This document shows, one piece after another, positions 26,398 to 38,934 of a stretch of 64,000 nucleotides of DNA (the first letter of the stretch is position 1; every line of letters begins with the position of its first letter). The stretch comes from Argentina anserina (taxonomy: Eukaryota > Streptophyta > Magnoliopsida > Rosales > Rosaceae). The stretch covers positions 33,240,501 through 33,304,500 of the forward strand of contig NC_065874.1 of NCBI RefSeq assembly GCF_933775445.1, written 5' to 3'. Under the pieces are notes generated by a model that ran no database searches, had not been told where the DNA came from, and saw nothing but the letters and a program-made list of their open reading frames with translations. The position numbers were made by a program, and so were the translations under genes.

Positions 26398-27960
26398 CTG
26401 CTATGTTTATATATTATACCTCTGATCCTGGTATTCAGCAAAACAACAGAGTGGCACTTCAAAATGTAATTCAAGGAAAAACAGAAAGGATATTGCTACT
26501 TGCTACCCACAACACGTCTCAGAAGACCAAACATACAAATCGCCCATTCCTCATTTAGCATTTATACAAACAACACAAGCAGACACAAATTCCCACTAAC
26601 CTAAACTACACTGACTATGAAACTCTACATAGACTCTCAATGGAAAGTAAAAATCTGATACTGAAAATCCACGTGAAATTTGAATACAAACAAATATTGA
26701 GGCCTTGTCAAACCTCCCAAAAATATGTATCGGTGTATCTTATAGGAGACAAAACAGAAAAGTTGAAACACCAGTAAATTACGACCCAATTCTACAGAAG
26801 CCTTTTTCATAAATCATAACGCACATTCTCAACTAAGCATGGGGAAAGAAGAATATGAGAGCCTTAATGTTTAATGAGTGCTCTTCTTCACATTACACCC
26901 AATTTAACCCTACAGTCTCACTACCACTTCTATCCAACTCATAAACAACAGAAAGGCCACCACCTAAGATATAAATGACACCCGAAACCTGCCATACAGT
27001 TCAGTCAGATATAGAGAAGTAACACAGCCCCAGTTGCAATGAGTATACAGCATATGAAATAGCCGAGTTAGCTCCAACAAAAAAATTCAACACCACCAGG
27101 TTGCCAATGCCTTTCCTAGGACTAGTTTCTGAATCTCCACAGCTCAACAAACACCAAAAAAGCAAACAGCTTTATACCCGAAAATAAAACAGAGAGCTAT
27201 GAGAAGGAGCCTATTCAATTTATCAATGTACAATCTAACACGGCTAGTCTACGCTTCACCAACACCTGGAAAACTATGAATCTCCAGCCGAACCCTTTAA
27301 TCATGAGACACACCTTTTCAATGACAGCAAATCCTTCAAGAAAATGGGCCCAGAAATGCTTACCAACCCAACACTTTAATAATGAAAACTCAATCATTCA
27401 TACAATTCAATCCCAAAAAACACTAAATTTATAAAGTACCTGACTGATATTTAAAAACAACAGTAAATCAAACTCACAATGCAATCAATCAAACACAGCT
27501 CAAAAAAAGGTAAAAACTTTAAACAGAACCAAGAAAAGGGTAACATTTTTCTTACCGACAAACCCTAATCAAAGCCACAAAATCCACACAACCGCAAACC
27601 CTAAAAGCTCGAAACCTGAGCTCCAGCAACACCACACCCAAAAACAAGAGCGACCATCTTCACCGATCGTCTCGTTCTCCAAAAATCGACACAGAGACCC
27701 TTTGAAATTCTCGACCGGAAAAGCAAATCCCACGGATCAAAAGCCCTGAATCGCCAAGAAAGGCTCGAGCTTTCTCAGCACAGATTGGAGTTTTCTGGTG
27801 CAAGAAAAAAAAAACAGAGGATTCAAAATCAGAGAAAAAAGGAGCAATCTTTGAGGTGTGGGTTGGAGTATGAGAAATGGGGTCTTTGCTTGGACAATAG
27901 AGGCGGCAAGAGAGAGAGAGAGAGTACAATGGTAGAGAGAGAAAGAGAGAGAGAGAGAGA
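26398..27960 (-). promoter_or_regulatory. 5'-UTR intron and leader of the WEB-family gene with a possible upstream ORF
   Basis: The leader intron likely runs from donor CAG|GTTTCG at 27616/27615 to acceptor CATAGCAG just before 26396. The upstream exon contains an ATG at 27657. After splicing, that frame (14 codons to the donor) would read into the main exon in a different frame and end soon after, making an overlapping upstream ORF. A GA/CT microsatellite lies at about 27908-27961. Transcript evidence would be needed to confirm this layout. Confidence 0.4.
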
Positions 27961-29890
27961 GGGTTTGAAAATTCGAAAGCTTAGAGACAAATTTTATATC
28001 AGAGTGACTTTTTCTTCTTTTTTTTCAGCAGAGGGGAAAAGGAGAGGAGATGGGAAGCAGAATCCCGTGGAATATCTTGTCGTTACTTGGCTCTTCTTTA
28101 AAACTACTGTGTACTTTTTTATGTACCATTATGCCCCTCTTTACTGGTATTATAGGGTCTCAAAAATACAGTATCTGAATCCGAACTGAATTATACCGAG
28201 ACTCGACGGATTTTAGTTTGTTGAAATTGAGATCCAATTTGACCTCGAGATGCGATTGAAAAAAAATCTGCGTTTAGAATTGGAATTGAAATGGACTAAG
28301 ATTGAATCGAAAATTGTTGTTGCCTATTGGTTGTTCTATGCGTGTTTTACAACTTTTATAATTTGTCTAAAAATTGCATTGAAATTTGTGAACTTAGAAA
28401 ATAAGCTAATTTACCAAACACTTTAATCAGATTATTTGAGAATTTAAGCTCATAATATATGTCAAACTCAGTTTGAACCGAGCCTATTTGAAACTAAGTT
28501 AGTTGGAATCGACTTGGTTTTGGTTATTGTAGATTTTGGTTGTTTATGCAAGTAAATTCTGCAAACAAAGATGAGAGTAGAAAAAACAGATAATTAGTTA
28601 TAATGGTATTTTTGTTATAAGGAATAAGATTGTATGTGATAGATGATGATGATGCTGTTCTTCACGTTTTAAGGGCTATGACATAAAATCGAAAACAGTT
28701 AAGATAATCGACTTTAAAACGGAACCTCAAACACTGAACTAACATTGTCCAAACCTACAATTTAGAGTATATTTCACAATCATCTTCAAAATTTCCCTTT
28801 TACATTTTATAACAGCAATTTATGAGAAGAGATTAGAGCAAATAACTCGTTATTTTAGCTTAACTTTGTTGCGTATATTTACCTGGTTTACATTGTGTAC
28901 CATTTTGCCCCTCGTATACAAAATGCAATCACTGCAATGGCCTCAAGCAACCGGTGATTGGATCTCTTGGCATTGTGCACGTGGCACCGTCCAAAAGAGA
29001 AAGAGACGGCTTTAGTTGGCTTGTGAAAATGGATTGGATAGGCTTTTTGCCTTTTAGTTGTTTTCTTTCTAGTTCATTTGCTCAAATGTCACACCAAATG
29101 TTTAGTTTTAGTGCATTTTTTCCTTTTCCTCATATGATTTGGATGTGAGGTTTTGGATAATATCTTATTTGTGGTTGACCTGAAAATTGACTAGCATCAA
29201 TGCATCCAGGGCGTTTTCAATTGTTCATCTAAATAATTCTAGACTACTTCCCCATTCATATTCATTTGACATTTGCCCAAATCCTGTTCCTTCTTAGTTG
29301 CATATAATTATCTACCAAACCAATTTTCAGATTAAAGAAATAAGGATCAAACTAAATTAACAGGACAAATGTAATTGTCCAAAAATCAGAAAACAGCCGA
29401 GGAATATCATACTAGTTCAGACATGAAATAAATTCCAAGAAAGAAAATCCACATATTAGTTGGGGGCAACTACTAAAGGAAACCGAAAGAAGAAAAGCTT
29501 TGATTGGGCCAACAGGTGGGGCATCATCAACCTAATACCAATTTACTATATGGGCAAACAGGTTTGATAACAATTTGATACAACATTTTCAGGCTACTAA
29601 GGAAGGAGGACAAATATACGTTTAGTAACATACATGGGTGTTAAAAGAGCTCCGTCGCTCACCCTTCTTCTTGTAGAAGGGTCAATTACTCAATGGCACA
29701 TGCTGCTTCTATTCGTAGTGGCAGCGTACGGGGCGCCAGAGTAGAATAAGCGGTGCGCTACCGTTGCTTATGCACCGCCTTTGGGACTGGTAAGTCAGAA
29801 AAGCTAAAGGCATTGGTGGCCGGAAATGTTGAGGGTTAACAACTGATGACTGATGAAGGTATGAAAAATAAATGTATGAATCAATTAAAA
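27961..29890. other. Intergenic region, no supported gene
   Basis: AT-rich sequence with short unsupported open frames on both strands. A GC-richer island at about 29640-29800 has no recognisable coding content. Confidence 0.55.
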
Positions 29891-30645
29891 GGCAAAATTG
29901 CCAAAATACACCATGAATTTGGTTCAAATTGTCAATTTACACCTTGAACTTGTAAATGCGAAAATTCACCTTCTCAACTTGGTAAAAAAATGCGGTTTGC
30001 TCCCTCACGGTTAAATTTAACATTTTTCATCCAATTTGTGGTCACATGCCATTTACATGATGGACTTTTTTGTCATATTTTTAATGATAAAAATGTACAA
30101 GGAATTTAAGTTTTGTACAATTATTTTTGCTCACTCATTCACTTCATGATATTTATCTTTCTTGATAATTTTTTTTTTCAAAATAACGATACATAATTAT
30201 GACCATAAGTGAAGAACTAAAACTATTAATCATGTCTATAGTCTCTAGAAATCGTCAAGTTTACTTCCAAGGTTTTGTCATTTTAGAGGTTTGAGTTTTA
30301 TCTTGTGTCCTCACTTAATTAGCTAATGATGAATGTTAAGTGTACTAGCGGGAAAAAATATTAAGAAAAAAAATCATGAAGTAAATGAGTGAACAAATAT
30401 AATTTGTACAAATATAAAATTCCTTGTGTTTTTTGTTATTAAAATGAAATATATATTAAATAACAAAAATGTCAATCATGTGCATGACATGTGACCACAA
30501 ATTGGATGAAAAATGTTAAATTTAACGGTAATGGTGCAAATTGACAGTTTTTAACAAGTTTATGAGGTAAATTTTCGCATTTACAAGTTCGGGGTGTAAA
30601 TTGACAATTTGAGCCAAATTCAGGGTGTATTTTAGCAATTTTGCC
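29891..30645. mobile_element. Mutator-like MITE, 755 bp, long inverted repeats and 9-bp target duplication
   Basis: The first ~190 bp and the reverse complement of the last ~190 bp match closely (for example CAAATTGTCAATTTACACC, TTGTAAATGCGAAAAT and TTTTCATCCAATTTGTGGTC on both arms), giving a hairpin-forming element. Exact 9-bp duplications CAATTAAAA lie at 29882-29890 and 30646-30654. Long inverted repeats with a 9-bp duplication are typical of Mutator-like elements. No coding capacity. Confidence 0.88.
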
Positions 30646-30654
30646 CAATTAAAA

Positions 30655-31618
30655 TGAGAAAAACGCCCTGTTAGGCCGAAGCGCCATAGATATGTAAACA
30701 TGGACTGGGTTCGGGCCCATATCTCGTTTTGGTTACGTCTCTGTTCAGGCCCATTTTGTCGGGGTGCGCAAATCAAATTTGGACAATTTGACACACCACA
30801 CCCAAAATTCTAATTCAATCTCTGAAGCTTGCATGCATTGGCGGTTCTCATGCAATGAGAGTACACATGTGGCTGATGTGCGCACTGGCACTCTTTGATG
30901 ATGTGTTCATTAAGATAAGAATTGAAGCCCTACGGCTTACGTAGAAACAACACACATGTAATATGTCCCCTCGACTTTCAGTAAGCTAAGCTTCAGCAAA
31001 AATGGCAAGCATCCAAGAAGAAAACCAGTCGCTACCATCAGAAGGCTCGGAAAGAGCAAACGCACCACCTGAAGTGGTCATAAAAGTTACCGGTGAGCGT
31101 TTGCGGTTGAATCGCGATCGATGCGGTGACACAAGAAACCGTATAGTAGGGGACAATGGTGATGATGGCTCGGCTGATGTTGCCGACTGTTGCGGTTCGA
31201 GTCAGCAAGCAGACCACTTTAAATGTGTGCACACAGTCACTGAGAGATCCAAATGATATGGTTACATTTTCATCAAGGGAGAGAAATCTCGATGGATATA
31301 TTGATGTAGCGTTCCTCGTCCCATATATATGTTCGTATATATGTTGTTTTGTACGTTTACTCTATATCCATATCTGATTGAAAGCCCTCCTATGCTGTGT
31401 GTATTATGTAAACTACTTTTACTAATTTGTTGTACCATGTATATATTATTACTTCTTAGATATCAGAGTTCCAAATATATGCATCAGTTTTCGCTTTCAG
31501 TAATAAACCCTAATATCTCATATTTCAAATCACGAACTTAATTAGACAGCTTCATGTATAAATGTTGGGATTTTAATTGGGTGTGACCGGCAGCTGGTTT
31601 GACGGGACTGGTTGGTTT
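30655..31618. other. Intergenic region with a doubtful small ORF
   Basis: An 84-codon frame on the plus strand (31002-31256, starting MASIQEENQ) has a TATA-poor upstream region and no family resemblance. It includes VVIKVTGERLRLNRDR, which I cannot assign. I do not call it a gene. Confidence 0.35.
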
Positions 31619-32109
31619 TAGGGGTGGGCATAAAAAACGGAAATCCCGATCCCGTCCCGTTTCATAATAGTGGGACGGGACGTGGGACGAATAATTTTTT
31701 ATCCCGCTTCGTCCCGTCCCGTCCCACCTTTAATAAAAACTTAAAAATTCTTATATATTTGTATCAAAATGAAACTAATTTATGTTCTTAATAACTCTAA
31801 AATTATATCAACTCAAATAGTAATGGTAAATTATAATTTTTTGAACATAATATGCATTTTTTTGTTAAAAATTCATTATTAAATGTTACTTTGTTAATGA
31901 AAAAGTAAAAATATAGATTTTTATTTAATTTTATATGAAGGTGAGATTTGTCCCGTCCCGTCCCGATCCCGTCCCGTCCCAACCGGGATTGATCCCGAGT
32001 GGGATGCATTCTTAAAAACCCTCGTCCCGATCCCGTCCCGCTTCAAAAGAGTGGGACGAGACGTGGGATGAGCCCCGTCCCGTCCCATCCCGTCCCGTGC
32101 CCACCCCTA
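31619..32109. mobile_element. hAT-like MITE, 491 bp, perfect 12-bp TIRs and 8-bp target duplication
   Basis: Begins TAGGGGTGGGCA and ends with its exact complement TGCCCACCCCTA. The 8-bp sequence GTTGGTTT occurs at 31611-31618 and again at 32110-32117. Subterminal regions carry many GTCCCGTCCC / GGGACGGGAC motifs in opposite orientations, likely transposase-binding repeats. The centre is AT-rich and non-coding. Confidence 0.93.
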
Positions 32110-32117
32110 GTTGGTTT

Positions 32118-33084
32118 TACAATCGTCCCAGCAAGAACTACATGGATAGTGATTTGTGATCTGACTTCTGAGTTCTGTATAGTAGCATACTAGCATTAGA
32201 CTGAATCAGTTACTTTGTGGTTGTGATTTTGCATTGTTTTGGACCATGAATTAGTGGTCAATCTGATCATCGTGATCTTTTTAAAGTAGATTTGGATTGT
32301 GAAAGGCAATTAACCAACTCAAGAATATTATGAAACCATCGGTGGCGTATGAACTCAATTGCCTATATATTTGCATAACATTTGGGTCCAGCGCGACTAG
32401 CACATACGAGTAGTCAAGACGCCGTTCTAAGATTTTCCATCTTAAAACCACTGCTCGCATCGAGCAATCGGGCATCCTAGATGTTTTAGTAGCTGACACT
32501 TTTATTTGCGTTAGAGGAGTCCGGTATTGAGCAGCCTAACTACTAAAAATGGATTAGTAAATATCCAGCGTCCTAATAACTTAGTTAGGGATCGATTCTA
32601 CTCGAGCAGAGTGTCTTGTTATTCTTACTTTTTTAAAAACTGAAACACAAGGTCTCTTCAGTCTAACACTACGCTGTGTCGACTGTCGAGCTGGTCCCTT
32701 AATGAAGTTTCTTTCATTACCAAAAAAAAACACTACACTGTGAAAGCTATCTAATCGACAAGCACGACGCTATGAAAGTTTGAATGATGGATGATGAGAT
32801 ATGTCGATACAAAAACTACACTCTCGTTAGGCCGGTCCCTCCAGCCGCCTACGAGGTCGAATCAGTGCCCGCTCATTGGCCATGAAAGGCTAATCAAGAA
32901 ATTTGACTTTAACCTCCTCGATAAAACCCTAGATCCGCCACATCGTCCGTTTTGTTGTTTTGTTCCGAAACGATAACGCCATTTTGTCCCGGGGTCGGAT
33001 TAGAATATAGTCGCCGGACGGAAGCATGCACTCGATCAAATGTAGTATAACTTTGTTGCCACTGTCGATTTGATTAGTGGTAAT
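32118..33084. other. Intergenic region, possible LINE/SINE tail
   Basis: No supported gene. Near 32690-32732 a TTAATGAAGTTTCTTTCATT segment followed by an A-run resembles the 3' tail of a plant non-LTR retrotransposon, but I cannot delimit an element. Confidence 0.4.
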
Positions 33085-33645
33085 TTAAGTAGCACGGACA
33101 CGAACACAGGTGTCCGTATTAGATACGATTCGATACGTAGACACGACATATATACATTTTTTTAGACATGGACACGTTAATTAAATATTTTTAATATATA
33201 TATTTATTAAAAAAATTAATTTATAAATTTCAAAATATTTATAATTTTAAATGTATATATATGTCAAACTGTGCATTAAAATGATGAAAAGATAACTTGT
33301 TAGAATAATTAAAGACTTGATAGTACATTGGATAACCAAGGTTCGTATCCCACCACAAGCATTCTTATTTTTATCACGAGTTTATCTCCTTATATATATA
33401 TATATATATTAAAGTGTGCATAAATATAACAAAAACTAAATCTGTTAGAATGATTGAGGAGTTGTTGAGTGATTTGGATGACCAAGGTTCAAATCTCACC
33501 ATAAATATTTTCACTTTTATTATAAGTTGGTCACGTATCCGGTATGTGTCCAAAGTCAATTAGCGTGTCCGAACGTATTCACGCGTGTCCGTGTCCGTGT
33601 CGGACACGCAATACGCTGTCCATAGCACGTGTCCCTGCTTCATAG
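33085..33645. mobile_element. hAT-like MITE, 561 bp, with 8-bp target duplication and internal duplication
   Basis: Left end TTAAGTAGCACGGACACG matches the reverse complement of the right end, CTATGAAGCAGGGACACG, at 14 of 18 positions. GTGGTAAT is repeated at 33077-33084 and 33646-33653. Subterminal GTGTCCGTGTCCG motifs are enriched. Two diverged direct copies of an about 90-bp segment (from about 33298 and 33441, both with GGATnACCAAGGTTC and TCnCACCA) lie inside. Confidence 0.75.
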
Positions 33646-33653
33646 GTGGTAAT

Positions 33654-34302
33654 AATCACCTTCACATAAACTGCCTCCCTCTACCTACTCGATTTGATTA
33701 TTAATAATAGCCACCAAAAGTCCAAAACGACTATGAACATTTTCAGAAAATAAAAGGTAACAATATGAACCCTAAGAGAAACACATGCCTTACGAATTAT
33801 GATTGGAATTTGAATTTCCGTTGGAATGCACTAAGTGCGTGTCCCATGCTACTCGAGTTATAGCTCAAGTTAGTGATGCTTTCGAATGCACTATGTTCTG
33901 ATTATTAATATCACCTCGGGTCAGTAGTCAGGTGTGACTTTCATCGATTGCTTTCATTTCTTATCATGACCACAATAGTGTCTATCTTTGTCCATCTGGA
34001 CAAGACCACAGGGTAACCTCTCACCTCTGCCTTAGCTGATATTAATATGACACCTCTAGTACATTCTTAAGATAACTCGTATGAGTCTTATCGTTCTAGT
34101 AGGCCGCCATTTTTTATTTGCATGTCCATTCTTAATGACTTCATTCCCTGGTGATGGTTCGCTCTGTACGTTCCTGTGGTGTTTGATTTGACATAAGACA
34201 ACATGTCTATTTTGTTTTTCTGCCTCCTCTACATTGGTTTATATGTATTTGTAGCTACACTTACAGAGACAGAGAGAGAGAGAGGGAGAGAGAGAGAGCG
34301 CG
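33654..34302. other. Intergenic region ending in a GA microsatellite
   Basis: No gene seen. The GA-rich run at 34266-34299 is probably the same microsatellite that resumes at 35009 after the inserted element. Confidence 0.5.
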
Positions 34303-35005
34303 CAAAGGCGGAATCAGGAGGGGGCCAACGGGGGCCACTCCCCCACTCATTTTTATTTTTTATAACCCAAAAATCTAATTTTTTATCCTAACTTTTTAAT
34401 TTGTTTATAAAGAAAATCTTCCATATTATTACAATAGATAATTGATCAGATGAAAAAAAAATTTAAAACTTTATACTTTTCTCTTATTTTGTATGTTTGA
34501 CTCTTTTGTTATAATGTTTACTAATTTTGAGATAAAGAGATTGAAAGATTTTATAAATTAACATAAAAACGAGATATATATTATCTCTTTTATAAAAATT
34601 AAATAACTTTATTGAGATAAAAAGATTAAGAGATTTTATAAATGAATATAAAAACGAGATATATATTATATATCTTATAAATATTAAATAATATTACAAT
34701 TGTGAGATAAATAAATTTTATAAATGAACATAAAAGAGAGAAATATATTATATATCTTATAAATATTAAATAACTCTACAATTGTGAGATAAATAGATTT
34801 TATAAATGAACATAAAAATGAGATATATATTATATCTCTTATATCTGTGTAAAAGAATATAATACTAATGATAAATATTAACGTATCTAATTTAAAAGAT
34901 AATTTATAAATAAGATAGTAACAAATATTTTTCGTTCCCCCCCCCCCCCCCTATAAAGATGAGTAATCTTTTACCCACACTCAACTAAGCTTCTGGTTCA
35001 GCCAC

Positions 35006-35007
<2 letters not shown>
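34303..35007. mobile_element. Putative CAGTGGCGGA-type MITE inserted in the CslE-1 leader microsatellite
   Basis: The left end CAAAGGCGGAATCAG and the reverse complement of the right end CAGTGGCTGAACCAG agree at 11 of 15 positions. Both ends abut GA dinucleotide runs, so the element appears to have split one (GA)n tract. Inside are an AT-rich tandem array (34528-34850), a C14-type run near 34937-34951 and TATAAAG at 34952-34958. No exact target duplication can be proved because both flanks are repetitive. Confidence 0.55.
34528..34850. repeat. AT-rich degenerate tandem repeat, about four copies of ~80 bp
   Basis: Each unit has the order GAGATAAA, AGATTTTATAAAT, GAACATAAAA, GAGATATATATTATAT, CTTATAAATATTAAATAA. 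Copies begin near 34528, 34613, 34703 and 34783 and differ by small indels and substitutions. Confidence 0.75.

Positions 35008-35008
<1 letters not shown>

Positions 35009-35043
<35 letters not shown>
35009..35043. repeat. (GA)n microsatellite abutting the CslE-1 start codon
   Basis: Uninterrupted GA run ending immediately before the ATG at 35044, so it would form the end of the 5' UTR. Confidence 0.9.
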
Positions 35044-35047
<4 letters not shown>

Positions 35048-38000
35048 GGAAGAAGGAAAGCGGAGAAGGGGAAGAGACTACTCTTCCATTGTTTGAGAGC
35101 AAAAGAGCAAGATATAGAGGTTTCTACCGGGCTTTTGCATCAACTATATTCGTGTTTGTGTGTTTGATCTTGGCGTACAGACTAATAAACATCCCAAAAG
35201 CTGGGGAGAGAGGGAGATGGGCTTGGATTGGTATGCTCATGGCCGAGTTCTGGTTTGGTCTGTACTGGATCATCACTCAGTCTGTTCGCTGGAGTGTCAC
35301 TTATCGTCAACCTCTCAAGAACAGACTCTCTCAGAGGTTTGCTAGCTTCTTATATATTTTACATTCTAGTTCATACTTCATACATACGAGTGGAAGTGTA
35401 AAACAGTGACCAGTATATGAAATGATCGATAAGCATGAAGAAAATGAGTTAAGCTTTCATTTATATAAAGAAATGTCTTTCCTTATTTGCTTGGTTAGTT
35501 TAAGTATATATATAGAAACCTTTGTTTGTGTTATGCAGATTTGAGGACAAGTTACCCGGTTTTGATGTGTTTGTATGCACTGCTGACCCAAAAATGGAGC
35601 CGCCAAGTTTAGTGATTAACACTGTTTTATCAGTCCTATCCAGCAATTTTCCATCTGAGAAGTTGAGTGTTTATCTTTCTGATGATGGCGGTTCAGAGTT
35701 AACTTTCTATGCTCTATGGGAGGCGTCTCGGTTCTCGAAGAATTGGATACCCTTCTGCAAGAAGTTCAAGGTTGAACCAAGGGCACCGGAGGCCTACTTT
35801 GCACTGCATTCTGATGTTCATGACACCAAGTGCGGTCAAGAATGGTTTGATATCAAGGTGTGTGCTGTCATGTATTGAAACTAGATGGACATGGTTGATA
35901 TTTTTACGTCTTTAATTTTGTTGATAAAAGTACTAATTTATTCTCATTAGTATAATGTTATGTTGAAGAAACTTATCGATCAAAAAGTACTAATTAATTT
36001 ACAATTCGTCTAATGTTGAAGAAACTCTATGAAGAAATGAAAAATCGGATCGATTCTATTGTTGAAAGTTGCAAGATACCAGAAAAAACAAGGAATCAAC
36101 ACAAAGGGTTCTCAGAATGGAACCTTAAAGTAGCAAAGAATGATCATCATTCAATTGTGCAGGTACAGCAATTCTTAAATGATTGGTCTTTATATGTGTC
36201 CTTTTGTCATTTCTTGCCCCCTTGTTTTATTGATCTGCTTCTGATTTCTGTTGAAGATAATAACTGATGGAAGAGACACAAATGCTGTCGACAAAGATGG
36301 ATGCCGATTACCAACCGTTGTGTACATGTCAAGAGAAAAGAGACCCCAACAACCACACAACTTCAAAGCTGGAGCCATGAATGCACTGGTTAGCATTAGC
36401 TTAATTCCTTTGCTTATTTCCATGTGTCAAGTGATTTTAACTTGAAATTTACAAGTACCATATAACTGAAAAGGCGATTTCCTTTCTACAGTTGAGAGTT
36501 TCATCAAAGATAAGCAATGCACCCTTCATTCTCAACTTGGACTGTGACATGTACGCAAACAACGCCGATGCAATACGAGAAGCACTGTGTTTCTTCTTGG
36601 ATGAAAAGACTGGCCACGAGACAGCTTATGTGCAACATCCGCAGGTCTACAACAATGTCACAAAAAATGATATCTATGGAAATGAATGCATTGCAACTAA
36701 TGCGGTGAGTATTATAAACCATGTCTGGAACTGTCTATTTCCTTTCAAGTTACTACTAAAATTAACGGCAAAGATCACGAAATTTCACTAAGAAATTATG
36801 ATTTATGGAATTAGATTGAACTGGCTGGGTTAGGTGGATATGGAGCAGCATTGTATTGTGGCACCGGATGTTTCCATCGAAGAGCATGTCTTTGTGGCAA
36901 GAAGTATTCAAAGGGTAATATAGAAAAATGGAACATTGAGGGCCAGAAGAGCACCATGGACAATAGTATCCAAAAATTGGAGGAATCTACAAAACCTCTT
37001 ATCGATTGTAGCTACGAGAAGGGGAGTCAATGGGGAAAAGAGGTATCATTTCCTGTCTCTTTGTCTCTCTTGCAAATTCAGAATATTAATCCGGAAGGTG
37101 ATGATGAAATATTTGCTGTGGCTATGCAGATGGGACTAATATATGGATGCCCTGTGGAAGATATAGTTACCGGTTTGGCAGTGCAATGCAGGGGATGGAA
37201 ATCAGTTTACTACAATCCAGAAAGGCCTAACTTTCTTGGTGTTGCTCCAAACACCTTAGAAATAGCACTTGTTCAGCACAAGAGGTGGTCTGAGGGCATG
37301 TTTCAGATATTTTTCTCCAAGTATTGCCCCTTCATATATGGACATGGGAAGATACACTTTGGTGCCCAAATGGGATATTGCATCTACCTACTATGGGCTC
37401 CAGTTTCATTCCCAACTTTGTATTATGCAACTGTTCCTCCTCTTTGCTTGCTCCATGGAATTCCCTTGTTCCCCAAGGTACCTCTTTCTCACTCTTCTAT
37501 CTTGATTGACATAAGATTTGTTAAGCTAAATGAGCAAAAGAAATCAGGGGCGGAATCCTTATACCTGAAACGTTGATAAAACATGAATTCAAGCCAATTC
37601 AATGTTGTCTCTGTTAAACCAGTGGCTTCTAATTGATTTTGCAGGTGTCAAGTCTATGGTTCCTAGCATTTGCTTATGTTTTTGTAGCAACAAATGCATA
37701 CAGCATAGCCGAATATGTGATGTGTGGGGGAAAACTCAAAGCATGGTGGAATCTACAAAGAATTTGGCTGATCCGACGAATTACTTCATACTTCTTTGCC
37801 TTCTTTGACACCATAAAGAGGCAATTAGGGCTATCTGAGACGCACTTCACCCTCACTGATAAGGTTGTCACCGACGATGTGTTAAAGAGGTACGAGCAAG
37901 AGGTTATGGAATTCGGAAGCTCAAGCATTATGTACACGATAATGGCAACGACGGCATTGCTGAGCTTGGTGAGCTTAGTTTGGGGGACAAAGCGGGTTGT

Positions 38001-38187
38001 GATGGATTTTGAGTTGAAGGGCTTAGACCAGTTCATCAGTCAAGTTATCCTTTGTGCCATACTGGTTTTGATCAACATACCAGTGTATGAGGCACTCTTC
38101 TTTCGTAGTGATAAGGGCCATATACCATCCTCTGTCATGTATAAGTCTGTTTTTATGCTCACACTGGCTTGCTTGATGCCTATCTAG
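35044..38187 (+). CDS. Cellulose synthase-like protein E (CslE-1), GT2 family
   Basis: Eight exons: 35044-35336, 35539-35857, 36022-36162, 36257-36388, 36492-36704, 36815-37042, 37130-37477 and 37645-38187; 738 residues. Two N-terminal membrane segments (about 26-46 and 57-77) precede the cytosolic GT-A domain. Catalytic motifs: SDDGGS (about 145-150), DCD in [10 protein letters not shown] (about 312-314), the CslE-type EDIVTG in place of TED (about 452), and QHKRW (about 491). The C-terminal third holds several membrane helices, starting around the end of exon 7. The family polymerises or transfers sugar from nucleotide sugars at Golgi or ER membranes; CslE substrate specificity is not settled. 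This copy is the most diverged of the array (for example [16 protein letters not shown] and a GTKRVVMDF loop). No frame breaks. Exons 3 and 4 both use GAAG acceptors. Confidence 0.92.
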
Positions 38188-38934
38188 CTAGGTAAATCTT
38201 ATGATTTTAAGCAAAATTATATAGGAAATTTAGAGTATATCTACATGTATGTAACACCTGTATTTATAGAATTATAGATACAATAACAAATTTTATTATC
38301 CGTATAAAAAACCAAACGTTATTGCCAACGTGGTAAGTAGAATCATTTCACTTAAACATTTTTATAAGATTAAAAGCAAGTTGTTGTCGATCTAGTAATT
38401 TAGTTCAATATAAAATTATAAATTATTCAAATCAACGTGGTAATCAAGTAAATTTAGCTCAATTAAATTAATTTTTAATTTACGTAGTTGTAAATGACAC
38501 CATGCGGATCCTATCACCGTAACTTGCAGAAGAGGGGGCTTACACTGCCTGGTTTCGACAGAACACAATGGAAGGTGACGCATGAGATGATAACATATAG
38601 AGCTAATTGGATCAAACCTTGTGGGCAGTCGACATCCAGATCAAATAATGGATCGTTTGACACTGTCAAATTTCAAAGTGTTGAAATATTCAAACCAACA
38701 AAGAAGAAATGGATCATCTACAACTCGTCTAGTACTGATTGAGTTTGATGCAGGGTTTGATCAGTCACCATCATCAAACTTCAACATAGACGTCTCAACT
38801 AAATTAGTAATTAATATATTTAATTTTCAGATAAAAATATAGCAACCATCAAATTAAGAAGATAAAATGATATAAACAAAGAAGATGAAAAGATTCCTTA
38901 TCAAATCATGCCAAATGGTATCGACTGTATAAAG
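38188..38934. other. Spacer between CslE-1 and CslE-2
   Basis: Contains the CslE-1 3' UTR and AT-rich sequence. A short plus-strand open frame near 38494-38742 has no recognisable family. Confidence 0.5.

Noticed and set aside
31002..31256. 84-codon plus-strand frame starting MASIQEENQ
   Set aside because: No family, no clear promoter, no intron support; chance open frames of this size are frequent here.
33338..33362. GGTTCGTATCCCACC, similar to a tRNA T-arm
   Set aside because: No matching acceptor, D and anticodon arms around it; the segment is part of a duplicated block inside a MITE.
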